Assembly: GCA_003170825.1 (NCBI GenBank)
Contig: PMYL01000007.1
Span: 1 to 64,000 of the forward strand
Source: Acidobacteriaceae bacterium
GTDB taxonomy: Bacteria; Acidobacteriota; Terriglobia; Terriglobales; Acidobacteriaceae
Length of the DNA stretch: 64,000 nucleotides
Direction of reading: 5' to 3'
In this document: positions 16,956-24,871 of the stretch, piece by piece
Layout: every line of letters begins with the position of its first letter
Numbering within the stretch: the first letter of the stretch is position 1
Translations under genes and position numbers: made by a program
The notes under the pieces: generated by a model
What the model saw: the letters and a program-made list of their open reading frames with translations, nothing else
Database searches by the model: none
What the model was told of the DNA's origin: nothing

Positions 16956-17243
16956 ATGGTCAGCTTTATGGTTCGTCTGAAGTTTGCTTCTGAAGATCGC
17001 GCCGATGTGGCCGAAATCCTGCGCCAGTTGACCTTGGCCTCGCGCCGGGAGCCGGGATGCGTGAGCTACATCGCCCACCAGGTACACGGCGATCCGGACA
17101 CCGTGCTTATTTATGAGCAATACCAGGACCAGAGCGCGCTGGATGCGCACGCGAAGTCGGCGCACTTCAAGCAGTACGCCGTGGGGGGACTCTACCAGAA
17201 GATGCGGGAGCGGAGCCGGGAGGACCTGGTCGCTCTCGTTTGA
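16956..17243 (+). CDS. Antibiotic biosynthesis monooxygenase (ABM) domain protein
   Basis: The product is 95 residues and forms a single dimeric alpha/beta-barrel ABM domain: VRLKFASEDRADVAEILRQL, then SRREPGCVSYIAHQV, VLIYEQYQDQSALDAHAKSAHFKQY. The E-x-G-C-x-x-Y and Y-E-x-Y-x-x-x-x-A-x-x-x-H patterns match YgiN-like proteins, which act on quinols or are simply of unknown substrate. The gene lies 63 bases after purA on the same strand. Confidence 0.85.
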   Translation: MVSFMVRLKFASEDRADVAEILRQLTLASRREPGCVSYIAHQVHGDPDTVLIYEQYQDQSALDAHAKSAHFKQYAVGGLYQKMRERSREDLVALV

Positions 17244-17396
17244 ACCCTGCCCGAGTCCAACCGGCGGGGAGCCCGGCATGGGCAGTGGCGGCGACATTCG
17301 CGGAAAGTTGATTGAGCGGTGATGCGTGCCTTTCTGAAATCGATTGACCGGCGCGGCCTTGCGGGGCTACCATCCGTAACGATTATGCACGCAGCC

Positions 17397-17918
17397 ATGA
17401 TCAACCCCTCCAAGCCCCTCCGCCGCCGGCTGGCGCTCATTGCGACGTTCGCCGCGATGCTCGCCGCAGTACTCACGCAGGCGGCACTTGCCAATCCCCA
17501 GCATCCCGGAATGCCGCGCGGGCAAAGGCACGAGAGCCGGCACGAGATCTTCCAACTGGAAGAGACTTGGCGCGACGCCCTTCTGAAGGGAAACACCGCC
17601 GCGATGGACTCTCTGCTGGCGGACGACTACATGGCTATTACCGACTCCGGGATCCTGCAAACCAAGGAGCAGACCCTGGCCAACCTGCGCAGCGGCAAGG
17701 TGCGCTTAACGGCTCTCGATATTTCGGACCGCAAGGTGCGATTTTACGGGACAACGGCGCTGGTGACTTCGCTGGCCGAGGTGCAGGGCACGACACCCGA
17801 GGGAAACATCTCCGGCAGCTATCGCTTTACCCACGTCTATGCGCGCAATGCGCAGGGTAAGTGGAAGATTGTGAGCTTTGAAGCTAGCAAGATTCGGGAA
17901 CCCGGCGAACATAAGTAG
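17397..17918 (+). CDS. Secreted NTF2-like (DUF4440/SnoaL-type) protein
   Basis: The product is about 173 residues from the ATG at 17397 (the frame extends to 17319). A signal peptide with KPLRRR and a hydrophobic run ends near Ala-Leu-Ala. The mature part is an NTF2 cone: EIFQLEETWRDALLKGNT, AMDSLLADDYMAITDSG, then YRFTHVYARNAQGKWKIVSFE. Such domains bind or turn over small ligands; no catalytic set can be assigned. It precedes mutM by 17 bases. Remnants of another NTF2-like gene lie at 21689-21913. Confidence 0.8.
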   Translation: MINPSKPLRRRLALIATFAAMLAAVLTQAALANPQHPGMPRGQRHESRHEIFQLEETWRDALLKGNTAAMDSLLADDYMAITDSGILQTKEQTLANLRSGKVRLTALDISDRKVRFYGTTALVTSLAEVQGTTPEGNISGSYRFTHVYARNAQGKWKIVSFEASKIREPGEHK

Positions 17919-17935
17919 TCTTCTACAATGGATTG

Positions 17936-18787
17936 ATGCCTGAACTTCCTGAGGTCGAAACCATTGCCCGCGGCGTCCACGAGCGGGTGCGCGGCGACCG
18001 CATCGTTCAGGCTTGGTTTGGTTCCCATCGGCAACCCTTCAAGACGCCGCCGGCGCGACAGGCTAAGGGGCTTGAGGGGCGCGCGATTCTGGCCGTTCAT
18101 CGCGCGGGAAAGCACATCGTCTGCGAGTTGGGGCTTGCGGTGAGCGGGCTCGGTGCAGGCGGGCCGGACGGCGCGCCACAAGCCCAATGGATCGTGCATC
18201 TCGGGATGACCGGGCGGCTGCTCGTTACTACTCCCGATGGTCCCATTGCCCCCCATACGCACGCCCGCCTGAGCCTTGCCAGCGGCCGGGAGCTTCGCTT
18301 TGTGGACCCGCGGCGGTTTGGGCGGCTGGAGTTCCGCGATCTGCGCCGCAGCCCCGGCTTCAGCGCAGCGGGAGCCGACCCCCTGGCCGTGATGGCGCAG
18401 GCGTTTGCCGAGCTCTTCCGCGGCCGGCGGCTGGCCATCAAGGCTGCCCTGCTCAACCAGAAGCTGCTCTCCGGGGTGGGCAACATCTACGCCGACGAGA
18501 GCCTGTTTCGGGCCGGCATCCGTCCGCACAGGAGGGCGGGACGGCTGACCAGGGCGGAGCTTGAGCGGCTGCGGCTGGCGTTGCGCGAGGTTCTGGAGCA
18601 CGCCATCCGGCTGGGCGGCTCCTCGGTCTCCGATTATGTGGACGCCGACGGGGTGCGAGGGTTCTTTCAACTCGAACACCGCGTCTACCTGCGCACCGGG
18701 CTGCCCTGCCGCCATTGCCAGACTCCGATTCGGCGCATCGTGCTGGCCGGACGGGGGACGCATTACTGTCCGCAATGCCAGCGGTGA
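17936..18787 (+). CDS. mutM: Formamidopyrimidine-DNA glycosylase
   Basis: MutM removes 8-oxoguanine and FapyG and nicks the strand by beta,delta-elimination. The product is 283 residues. The N-terminal PELPEVE gives the catalytic Pro2 and Glu3; the Lys of RAGKHIV, the helix-two-turn-helix segment KAALLNQKLLSGVGNIYADE, and a C-terminal zinc finger (C-x2-C in CRHC and C-x2-C in CPQC) with GRGTHYC are present. TACAAT lies exactly 6 bases before the ATG with no Shine-Dalgarno, the clearest leaderless candidate in the window. Confidence 0.97.
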   Translation: MPELPEVETIARGVHERVRGDRIVQAWFGSHRQPFKTPPARQAKGLEGRAILAVHRAGKHIVCELGLAVSGLGAGGPDGAPQAQWIVHLGMTGRLLVTTPDGPIAPHTHARLSLASGRELRFVDPRRFGRLEFRDLRRSPGFSAAGADPLAVMAQAFAELFRGRRLAIKAALLNQKLLSGVGNIYADESLFRAGIRPHRRAGRLTRAELERLRLALREVLEHAIRLGGSSVSDYVDADGVRGFFQLEHRVYLRTGLPCRHCQTPIRRIVLAGRGTHYCPQCQR

Positions 18788-18792
18788 GGCAC

Positions 18793-18817
18793 ACTTCTAT
18801 GGTTTTTAGAAGTTTTC
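18793..18817 (+). terminator. Probable terminator after mutM
   Basis: ACTTCTA (18793-18799) and TAGAAGT (18807-18813) form a 7-base stem with a 7-base loop, followed by TTTC, five bases after the mutM stop. The stem is AU-rich, so termination may be partial. Confidence 0.5.
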
Positions 18818-18822
18818 TTGCA

Positions 18823-19017
18823 TTAGAAGTTCCATAATCCAGATATTTCCCGCCTTGCGAAATCCACAAGTCCTTGAAAAATAAAGAATGTATAAAATGG
18901 TACAGCAATTGCTGTTAAATAAGCGCCAGTGATGTTCCGGCTGCTGGAGAGAAATCCGGTCAGCCCAAAGAACAGCAGACACCCGGCAAGAGCAACCGCC
19001 AACGAAGCGGCCCTCAT
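18823..19017 (-). CDS. Possible small membrane protein
   Basis: The product is 64 residues from the ATG at 19017, in a frame open up to 19272. Two hydrophobic segments (AASLAVALAGCLLFFGLTGF and AYLTAIAVPFYTFFIFQGL) are separated by a polar SSSRNITG turn, and the tail is LVDFARREISGLWNF. The upstream part of the frame crosses a terminator-like hairpin and is unlikely to be coding. No ribosome site is clear. The function is unknown. Confidence 0.45.
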   Translation of the reverse strand: MRAASLAVALAGCLLFFGLTGFLSSSRNITGAYLTAIAVPFYTFFIFQGLVDFARREISGLWNF

Positions 19018-19115
19018 AAAAAGGGATGGACCGGTCGGGGAGTCTGCAGTAGGTACGGTGGAGACAACCACCGTCCACACGCTATTTGGGAGGCCAGTGA
19101 CCAGCGCAGAACAGC

Positions 19116-19147
19116 GAAACGCCACTCCATTTGGAGTGGCGTTTTCT
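19116..19147. terminator. Strong hairpin with flanking A and T runs, bidirectional terminator-like
   Basis: AAACGCCACTCC (19116-19127) and GGAGTGGCGTTT (19132-19143) pair perfectly over 12 bases with an ATTT loop, followed by TTC. Read on either strand it ends in a T run. No gene stops immediately beside it on the plus strand, so it may end an unseen transcript or insulate the region. Confidence 0.65.
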
Positions 19148-19746
19148 GCTTTTGGGGAATTTACGGGAGCCGATCGAAGATTCCGCGGGCAATCTGACCG
19201 AAAGTGGACTTGCCAGCCGGGATGCTTCGCTGTAGTATCGGAATTGCCTATCAAGCGGCTGACGCGGGCCACCCGAATGCGGGCAGAGCAAGCTCGCCGC
19301 CAAGCAAGGAAACTTCGCCGACCGGATCAATCCTTACCAGGCTGCACACGGCGAAAGCTCCCATAGGAAGGGCATCACCGGAGGAAAGCGCCGGCCGCGC
19401 TGTTTCAATCCCGGCAAAGGGCTCGGCAATGGGCCTGGCAGATGGGATGGATCGGCGGATGGAGCTCCAGCAAGGCTCCTGTGTATATGGCGGCAGATCT
19501 TCTGGGAATCATGGTAAGTTGCGCGCGGAGTTCCGCTCCGCGGCAGTTTGCCCGAAGCTCTCAAACGATTAGACCGCCAGCCGTCGTATTCCCCCCGTCC
19601 AAACCTGGACAGGCGGCAGGCAAACGGGAAGCTCGGCGCCAGCTTGCGGCTGGGCAGAAAAAGGCTGAGCCTGAAAGCGCGATGCAGAAGCGCAATACAC
19701 CAGGAAACGCAATGCACCGGATTGCAAAGTGCCAGGAAGTACACTC
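19148..19746. other. 600-base region without a recognised gene
   Basis: Several open frames of 60-145 codons overlap here on both strands, but none has a convincing start, a recognisable motif or protein-like composition. The last part leads into the 19747 gene. A long 5' leader or small RNA is possible; I could not identify a known riboswitch. Confidence 0.4.
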
Positions 19747-20664
19747 ATGACGACAGAATCGACGCAGCCCCAGACTGAACTGGGGCCGGCTCCGGCCAAT
19801 GGCCAGGGGCAGTCGCAAGGGCATCGGCGCCGGCGGCGCCGGCGTAAGAATAAGACCAGCCAGGCGGGCGCGCCCCAGGCGCAGCAGGCGCAACCTCAGG
19901 CGCAACGCCCGGCAGAACCGGCTCAGCCCAAGGCGGCGCCCGCGCGCCAGGCGCACCACAGCCACCAGGCGCAGCAGGGCCAGGGGCAGCCGCGGAAGAA
20001 GAAGAAATTCTTCCAGAAGGGTGCGGCCACGGCGGCGCAGCCCGGCAACAGCATTTCAGGTCCGCCGCAGGGCAAGCGCAAGGGCCGGCAAAAGGGGCCC
20101 AGGGAGTTTGTCGGTCCGATGGACCACAGCTACCGCGCCGTCAATGGCAACATATCCGACGGTCCGCCTTCCACCATTCAAATTATGAGCAACGGCCGCG
20201 GCAGCCATTACCAGGAGGCCTATGTGCCGGAGCCGGCGGTTCCGGTGCGGGAAGACGCCCCCACACGCATCTTCTGCTTCATCGAGGATCTGTTTTTCCA
20301 GGCCAAGATCCAGGAGACATCGCGGAAGCTGGGCGTGAAGGTGGAGTTCGTCAAGGGCGACAAGGAGTCCGTGGCAAGGCTCACCGATGTGCCGGACGCC
20401 GAACGGCCTACGCTGCTGGTGTTCGACCTGAACAACCTGAATGCCAAGCCGATGACGCTGATCCCCAAGTTCAAGGCCAAGCTGAAGAAGGCAACCTCGA
20501 TCATCGGCTTTCTGAATCATCTGCAGGGCGACCTGAAGATGAAGGCGATCGAGGCTGGGTGCGACACGGTGATGCCTCGGTCGGCTTTTTCACAGAGTCT
20601 GCCAAACCTGCTGCGCCGCTATGGGCTGGATGAGGAAGAAGAGTACGCCCAGCAGCCGATGTGA
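19747..20664 (+). CDS. Protein with disordered basic N terminus and receiver-like C-terminal domain
   Basis: The product is about 305 residues from the ATG at 19747 (AGGAAG 7 bases upstream). Residues about 1-150 are disordered, rich in Gln, Ala, Pro, Arg and Lys, with GHRRRRRRRKNK and RKKKKFF patches typical of RNA or ribosome binding. Residues about 178-295 look like a CheY-type alpha/beta fold: RIFCFIEDLFFQAKIQETS, LLVFDLNNLNAKPMTLI, SIIGFLNHLQGDLKMKAIEAGCDTVMPRSAF. The usual phospho-acceptor surroundings are altered (FDLNN in place of D at the strand end, FLNH for T/S-A), so it is probably a pseudo-receiver. Two terminators flank the gene. Confidence 0.75.
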   Translation: MTTESTQPQTELGPAPANGQGQSQGHRRRRRRRKNKTSQAGAPQAQQAQPQAQRPAEPAQPKAAPARQAHHSHQAQQGQGQPRKKKKFFQKGAATAAQPGNSISGPPQGKRKGRQKGPREFVGPMDHSYRAVNGNISDGPPSTIQIMSNGRGSHYQEAYVPEPAVPVREDAPTRIFCFIEDLFFQAKIQETSRKLGVKVEFVKGDKESVARLTDVPDAERPTLLVFDLNNLNAKPMTLIPKFKAKLKKATSIIGFLNHLQGDLKMKAIEAGCDTVMPRSAFSQSLPNLLRRYGLDEEEEYAQQPM

Positions 20665-20688
20665 GCCGGGCGGGATGAGGATGATCGG

Positions 20689-20722
20689 AAGAGGGCGTCC
20701 GCCGCGGCGGACGCCCTCTTTT
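20689..20722. terminator. Bidirectional intrinsic terminator
   Basis: AAGAGGGCGTCCGCC (20689-20703) and GGCGGACGCCCTCTT (20706-20720) pair nearly perfectly, followed by TTC and preceded by GGAA. It sits between the converging 19747 gene and the HIT gene, ending both transcripts. Confidence 0.85.
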
Positions 20723-20738
20723 CTTGCTACTGTCAACG

Positions 20739-21077
20739 CTATCCCGGTGGCCAGGTGAGCGGGCGGCCGCCGAGCAGGTGGACATGGAGATGATCGACGG
20801 TCTGGCCGCCGTCCGGGCCGGTGTTGACCACCACGCGATAGCCCTTGGGCAGGCCCTTGGCGCGGGCTATCTCCGCCGCTGCCCACAAGAGGTGACCGAG
20901 CAGCGCGCAATCGTCGGGATTGGTATCGGCCAGCGAGACGATGTGCTCGCGCGGCGCGATTAACACATGCACCGGTGCCTGCGGATGAATGTCCGCAAAG
21001 GCGTAACACTGGTCGTCCTGGTAGACGGCGGTGGAGGGAATGCTTCCATCAACGATCTTGCAAAAGAGGCAACTCAT
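20739..21077 (-). CDS. HIT-family protein (HINT-like hydrolase)
   Basis: The product is 112 residues, a full HIT domain: CLFCKIVDGSIPSTAVYQ with the Cys pair, CYAFADIHPQAPVHVLIAPREH, and the catalytic HLHVHLL triad (H-x-H-x-H) near residue 98. HINT-type enzymes hydrolyse nucleoside phosphoramidates such as AMP-lysine. TACACT lies 9 bases before the ATG with no Shine-Dalgarno. A tandem paralogue lies immediately upstream on the same strand. Confidence 0.93.
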   Translation of the reverse strand: MSCLFCKIVDGSIPSTAVYQDDQCYAFADIHPQAPVHVLIAPREHIVSLADTNPDDCALLGHLLWAAAEIARAKGLPKGYRVVVNTGPDGGQTVDHLHVHLLGGRPLTWPPG

Positions 21078-21194
21078 AGCGGAAACAGTGTACAGGAACG
21101 TGTCGCCTCATGGAAGCAACCAGTTCGACTCGCGACAGTTCAAACCGTGCGTTCCACCGGCGGATGCTGTCGAGCGGCCGGCAACGCGTCTCTC

Positions 21195-21608
21195 TCATGC
21201 CACAAGTGCGCGGCTCTCCGCCGCCTTGCTCTCTTGAGCGATGTCTATCGTCAATTGTGCCGGCGCCGACGCGGGGAAGCTGTCCTCTATCTGGCGGCCA
21301 CCGAGCAGGTGCAGGTGGAGTGTATCCGCGGTTTGACCGCCTTGCTCGCCGGCATTGACAACGATGCGGTAGCCGTCGGTTATTTTTTTGGCCCGGGCGA
21401 TCTCTGCCGCCGCCGACAGCAGGGGACCGAGCATCGGGAAATACTTCTTATCGGAATCGATGAGCCGGGGGATGTGTTCGCGGGGCACAATCAGCACGTG
21501 CACCGGCGCCTGGGAGTTGATGTCCGCAAAGGCGTAACCAGGCCCGTCCGAGTAGATGGCTGTGGAGGGAATGCTTGCTTCAATGATCTTGCAGCATTGG
21601 CAGCTCAT
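21195..21608 (-). CDS. Degenerate HIT-family paralogue
   Basis: The product is about 137 residues from the ATG at 21608. It aligns throughout with the gene at 20739 (CKIIEASIPSTAIY, GYAFADINSQAPVHVLIVPREH, AAAEIARAKKITDGYRIVVN), but the motif reads TLHLHLL, so the first of the three His is replaced by Thr; the central nucleophile His remains. A C-terminal tail of about 30 residues is unique. TACACT at the same 9-base distance precedes the ATG, so the promoter was duplicated with the gene. It may have a changed or reduced activity. Confidence 0.88.
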   Translation of the reverse strand: MSCQCCKIIEASIPSTAIYSDGPGYAFADINSQAPVHVLIVPREHIPRLIDSDKKYFPMLGPLLSAAAEIARAKKITDGYRIVVNAGEQGGQTADTLHLHLLGGRQIEDSFPASAPAQLTIDIAQESKAAESRALVA

Positions 21609-21688
21609 AATGTGACCAGTGTACAAGGGCATTTTTGCATCGGGGAACATTTGGATCGTAACGTCTGTGGTACGCCGATTTGCGGGTT

Positions 21689-21913
21689 TCATTTCGGGCC
21701 ACGCCGTTCCAAATTGGTGTGGTCGAGGATAATCTTCCAGCCTTGCGGCCCCTCGCGCCAGACCAGGGAAAGATGCCGTCGTCCTTCTTGGCCTCGCCTT
21801 TCGCGGCGCGTTCGAGGTGAAAGGCGCCGGTGTCTAAGGCAAACTCGACCTTGCCGCAGGAGGCGGGCAGCAGGCGGACTTCGAGATTGCTGAAGGTGAG
21901 TGTGCCGTCCCTG
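21689..21913 (-). pseudogene. Remnant of an NTF2-like (DUF4440) gene
   Basis: On the minus strand one frame reads [20 protein letters not shown], then [18 protein letters not shown] and KKDDGIF; a shift then gives LVWREGPQGWKIILDHTNLE and RRGPK with a TGA at 21689. This is the C-terminal half of an NTF2-like domain with one frameshift, and the N-terminal half is missing where the trpB promoter now lies. Confidence 0.7.
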
Positions 21914-21930
21914 CTGCTAGAATGTTGCGC

Positions 21931-23289
21931 ATGGAAACAATCCAGTACAACCTGCCGCAAAACCGCATCCCCCTTGCCTGGTACAACATTGCCGCCGATC
22001 TGCCCAAGCCGATGGCGCCGCCGCTGCACCCTGGGACGCTGAAACCGATCGGACCGGACGACCTGGCGCCGCTGTTTCCGATGAGCCTCATCATGCAAGA
22101 GGTGAGCACGGAGCGGGAGATCGAGATTCCCGGCGAAGTACGGCAGTTGTACGCGCAGTGGCGTCCCTCGCCTCTCTACCGGGCGCGGCGTCTGGAGAAG
22201 GCTCTGGATACGCCGGCGCACATTTACTACAAATACGAGGGCGTGAGCCCGGCCGGCTCGCACAAGCTCAACACCGCCGTGGCGCAGGCTTACTACAACA
22301 AGAAGGAAGGCACAAAGCACCTGTCAACGGAGACGGGGGCCGGCCAATGGGGATCGGCTCTGGCCATGGCCTGCGCGTTCTTCGGCTTGGATTGCAAGGT
22401 CTTCATGGTGCGGGTGAGTTATGACCAGAAGCCATACCGCCGCGCCCTGATGGAAGCCTTTGGAGCCTCCGTCACCGCCAGCCCGAGCACGGAGACGGAG
22501 TCGGGCCGCGCCATTTTGGCCGAACATCCGGGGACGAACGGTTCGCTGGGCATTGCGATTTCAGAGGCCGTGGAAGTGGCCGCCAAGGATCCAAACACCA
22601 AGTACGCGCTGGGCAGCGTGCTCAACCACGTGCTGCTGCACCAGACCGTCATCGGCCTCGAGGCCATCGAGCAGATGGCTCTGGCCGGCGACGAGCCAGA
22701 CGTGATTATCGCCTGCGCGGGCGGAGGATCGAACTTTGCCGGCCTGGCCATGCCCTATGTGGGCCGCAAGATCAAGGGCCAAAGCAAGGCGCGGATCGTT
22801 GCCGTGGAACCGGCGGCCTGCCCCAGCCTGACCAAGGGCAGATTCACCTACGACTTCGGAGACACCGGACATCTGACGCCGCTGGTGAAGATGCACACTC
22901 TGGGCAGCACCTTCATCCCTCCGGGAATTCATGCCGGCGGGTTGCGCTACCACGGCATGGGACCGCTGGTCTCGCACGTCAAGGACCTGGGCTTGATTGA
23001 AGCCGCCAGCGTGCAGCAGTTGGACGCCTTTGCCGCCGGGATTCAGTTTGCCCGCGCGGAAGGTATCGTTCCGGCGCCGGAAGCCAACCATGCCGTCGCC
23101 GAGGCCATCGCCGAAGCCCTGCGCGCCAAAGAAGAAGGAAAGCAGCGGACGATTCTCTTCAATCTCAGCGGGCATGGGCACTTCGACATGCAGTCGTACA
23201 TTGCCTACCAGGCGGGGAAGCTGGAGAACTACGACTATCCGGAAGAGGAGATCGCGATGGCGCTGGCTGGCTTGCCCGCGGTGGGGTGA
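21931..23289 (+). CDS. trpB: Tryptophan synthase beta-like protein, TrpB2 type
   Basis: The beta subunit condenses indole with serine through PLP. The product is about 452 residues, longer than TrpB1 (about 400), with the TrpB2-specific N-terminal extension. The PLP lysine is in GSHKLNTA, the phosphate loop in [10 protein letters not shown], and [10 protein letters not shown] is the COMM-domain-side motif; the C terminus has [15 protein letters not shown] lies 7 bases before the ATG at 21931, suggesting leaderless expression. trpA is absent nearby, as usual for TrpB2, which may salvage indole or use phosphoserine. Confidence 0.93.
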   Translation: METIQYNLPQNRIPLAWYNIAADLPKPMAPPLHPGTLKPIGPDDLAPLFPMSLIMQEVSTEREIEIPGEVRQLYAQWRPSPLYRARRLEKALDTPAHIYYKYEGVSPAGSHKLNTAVAQAYYNKKEGTKHLSTETGAGQWGSALAMACAFFGLDCKVFMVRVSYDQKPYRRALMEAFGASVTASPSTETESGRAILAEHPGTNGSLGIAISEAVEVAAKDPNTKYALGSVLNHVLLHQTVIGLEAIEQMALAGDEPDVIIACAGGGSNFAGLAMPYVGRKIKGQSKARIVAVEPAACPSLTKGRFTYDFGDTGHLTPLVKMHTLGSTFIPPGIHAGGLRYHGMGPLVSHVKDLGLIEAASVQQLDAFAAGIQFARAEGIVPAPEANHAVAEAIAEALRAKEEGKQRTILFNLSGHGHFDMQSYIAYQAGKLENYDYPEEEIAMALAGLPAVG

Positions 23290-23294
23290 AGGCA

Positions 23295-23315
23295 GGGGTC
23301 AGGGGTCAGGGGCAG
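23295..23315. repeat. Heptanucleotide tandem repeat (GGGGTCA)
   Basis: Two exact GGGGTCA units (23295-23301, 23302-23308) are followed by GGGGCAG. The reverse complement, TGACCCC, is the same heptamer family as the array in lipB at 39243-39270. Confidence 0.6.
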
Positions 23316-23341
23316 TCCGGAGGATTGGGCTGCTTGGGGCT

Positions 23342-23376
23342 CCCACCCTTCCGCGATGAGGCTGCGGAAGGATGGG
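23342..23376. repeat. Palindromic repeat, CCCACCCTT family
   Basis: CCCACCCTTCCGC (23342-23354) pairs with GCGGAAGGATGGG (23364-23376) with one G-U pair. The same architecture, with a different stem, occurs at 38733-38777. It lies between trpB and the gene at 23415. Confidence 0.7.
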
Positions 23377-23414
23377 GCACCCGGCTCCATCTTGGGAGCA
23401 GAGTGAGGAAGTCC

Positions 23415-24095
23415 ATGGAAGAGGCTACTGAATCCGTAAAACATCCGAAGGAGCCGGTGCCGCCATCGCGAATCCGAAAGTCCAGCGGCAAGCCCCTGTG
23501 GTTGGACTATTTTGACACCTTCTCCAGGGTGGCTCTTGCCGTTATTGGTGCCTCTTGGGCGATCACAAGCTTCTACGCCCAAAGGGCGCAGAACGAGCAT
23601 ACGCTTCAAATCCAGATAGAGAGCCAACAGCGGGCGCTCGAGTCCCAGCGTGAGATTTCGGAAGCTCAATTGGCCGCCAATCTCATCCCACACATCAAAT
23701 GTGCCGATGACGAACAGAAGCTCATGGCACTGCTGATACTCGACTCAGCCTCGCCGCGTTCTGCGGCTTCGGTTGCGAACGCACTTCTGAAGTGTGAGCA
23801 GCCCCCCGCTGCAAAGAGTGCCGCGCAGAGCTTTGCTTTGGCCACGTCCTTGACAGAACTTCGCGCCAATTTCTTGCGCCAACTCTCTGACGCAAGACAG
23901 TATCGTAGATTTGGCTTAGATCAACAGGCTGCAGGAGAATACGAGAAGGCGTACAACATTTTGCCTGTTGCATTCAAGGCCGATGTTGATCACTCCGCAG
24001 CTACTAATGCACGCCTCGCGCTTGAATCTGCCCGGTTCGCCGAGGCAGCAGCTTGGTTCGAAGATGCGTTCAGGAAGATTCAGACCTCTCCATAG
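23415..24095 (+). CDS. Membrane-anchored protein with coiled coil and TPR-like tail
   Basis: The product is about 226 residues from the ATG at 23415, which has GAGGAAG upstream (the frame runs back to 23286). One transmembrane helix (VALAVIGASWAITSFYA, about residues 37-53) is followed by a Gln/Glu-rich coiled coil (HTLQIQIESQQRALESQ). The C-terminal about 70 residues resemble TPR-like helices (RFGLDQQAAGEYEKAYNIL, RLALESARFAEAAAWFEDA). It probably anchors a complex at the inner membrane. Codon use is less GC-rich than nearby genes. It is followed closely by the exported protein at 24113. Confidence 0.7.
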   Translation: MEEATESVKHPKEPVPPSRIRKSSGKPLWLDYFDTFSRVALAVIGASWAITSFYAQRAQNEHTLQIQIESQQRALESQREISEAQLAANLIPHIKCADDEQKLMALLILDSASPRSAASVANALLKCEQPPAAKSAAQSFALATSLTELRANFLRQLSDARQYRRFGLDQQAAGEYEKAYNILPVAFKADVDHSAATNARLALESARFAEAAAWFEDAFRKIQTSP

Positions 24096-24112
24096 TTGAA
24101 GGGAAGGACCCA

Positions 24113-24589
24113 ATGACTCCAATCACGAAGCTGAACAGCGTTCTACGCTCAGTCGCTATTGCATTTCTCGTGGGCACGAGTATGTCTCATCTGCTTGCCC
24201 AAGAAAAGTGCTCTGTTGAGATACTCACGCCACTGTCTGGCGTGACCGTGCAAGAAAACACCCAAGTAAAGGGCACTGCATCTTTCTCGCCAGGACGGTT
24301 TTTATGGGTGTTTGCACACCGGAAAGGCCTAGCCTTATGGTGGCCCCAAGGCGCTGGGTCGGCTGTCGTAACGAGTGGCAGGTGGGAGGTTATGGCAACG
24401 TTAGGTCAGGATCGAGATGTAGGTCGAGAATTCGAGATTGTGGCTGCAGTAGTCGATGCGAGCACCAACCAAGATCTACTAGCCTGGTTCAAAAGAGCTG
24501 AGGAATCGGGCAACAATCAGGGTATAAATCTCCCATCCACTGTGGGGGAATGTCGCATCGCGGCAACAACAGTGATGAAGACAAGATGA
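24113..24589 (+). CDS. Exported hypothetical protein
   Basis: The product is about 158 residues from the ATG at 24113 (GAAGGGAAGG upstream). A signal peptide ends near LLAQEKC. The mature region begins CSVEILTPLSGVTVQENTQV, followed by beta-rich sequence (FLWVFAHRKGLALWWPQGAG, WEVMATLGQDRDVG), consistent with an Ig-like or beta-sandwich fold. It follows the membrane-anchored 23415 gene by 17 bases, so the two form an operon. Its GC content is lower than its surroundings, which may indicate transfer. The function is unknown. Confidence 0.7.
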   Translation: MTPITKLNSVLRSVAIAFLVGTSMSHLLAQEKCSVEILTPLSGVTVQENTQVKGTASFSPGRFLWVFAHRKGLALWWPQGAGSAVVTSGRWEVMATLGQDRDVGREFEIVAAVVDASTNQDLLAWFKRAEESGNNQGINLPSTVGECRIAATTVMKTR

Positions 24590-24598
24590 TCATGGATC

Positions 24599-24629
24599 GG
24601 ACCCCGCCGAGAGAAAACCTCGGGGGGTC
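24599..24629 (+). terminator. Hairpin after the 24113 gene
   Basis: GACCCC-GCCGAG and CTCGGGGGGTC form a stem of 9-10 pairs with an AGAAAAC-type loop, ten bases after the stop. There is no T run after it, so it may be a rho-assisted or weak terminator. Confidence 0.4.
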
Positions 24630-24687
24630 GTGCGGCTTGGGTCAATGTTCCGAGACCTGTATTTCCAACCCTACGGCACAGTGGGCA

Positions 24688-24843
24688 TGACTCGATGTAG
24701 TCGAGGGCGGCGGGGTCTTGGCCGTCGGGGCTGCCTTCGACGCGGAGGATGTCGCCGGGGTTCAGGTCGATGTTGGGGATGGTGCGGCGGGTGGAGTTGT
24801 CGCCGTTGGGGCGGGGGTTGCCTGGTTGATAGACTGAGTTGTT
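24688..24843 (-). pseudogene. Possible C-terminal remnant of a carbohydrate-binding or glycosidase gene
   Basis: A minus-strand frame reads NSVYQPGNPRPNGDNSTRRT, then IPNIDLNPGDILRVEGSPDG and QDPAALDYIE. A strand, the LNPGD turn and a terminal LDY(V/I)E are typical of CBM6-like or hydrolase C-terminal domains. After this the frame degenerates, and nothing upstream continues it because tdh begins. The family assignment is tentative. Confidence 0.35.
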
Positions 24844-24871
24844 TGCTGAAGCGAGGAGGATTGCCCGCGAT

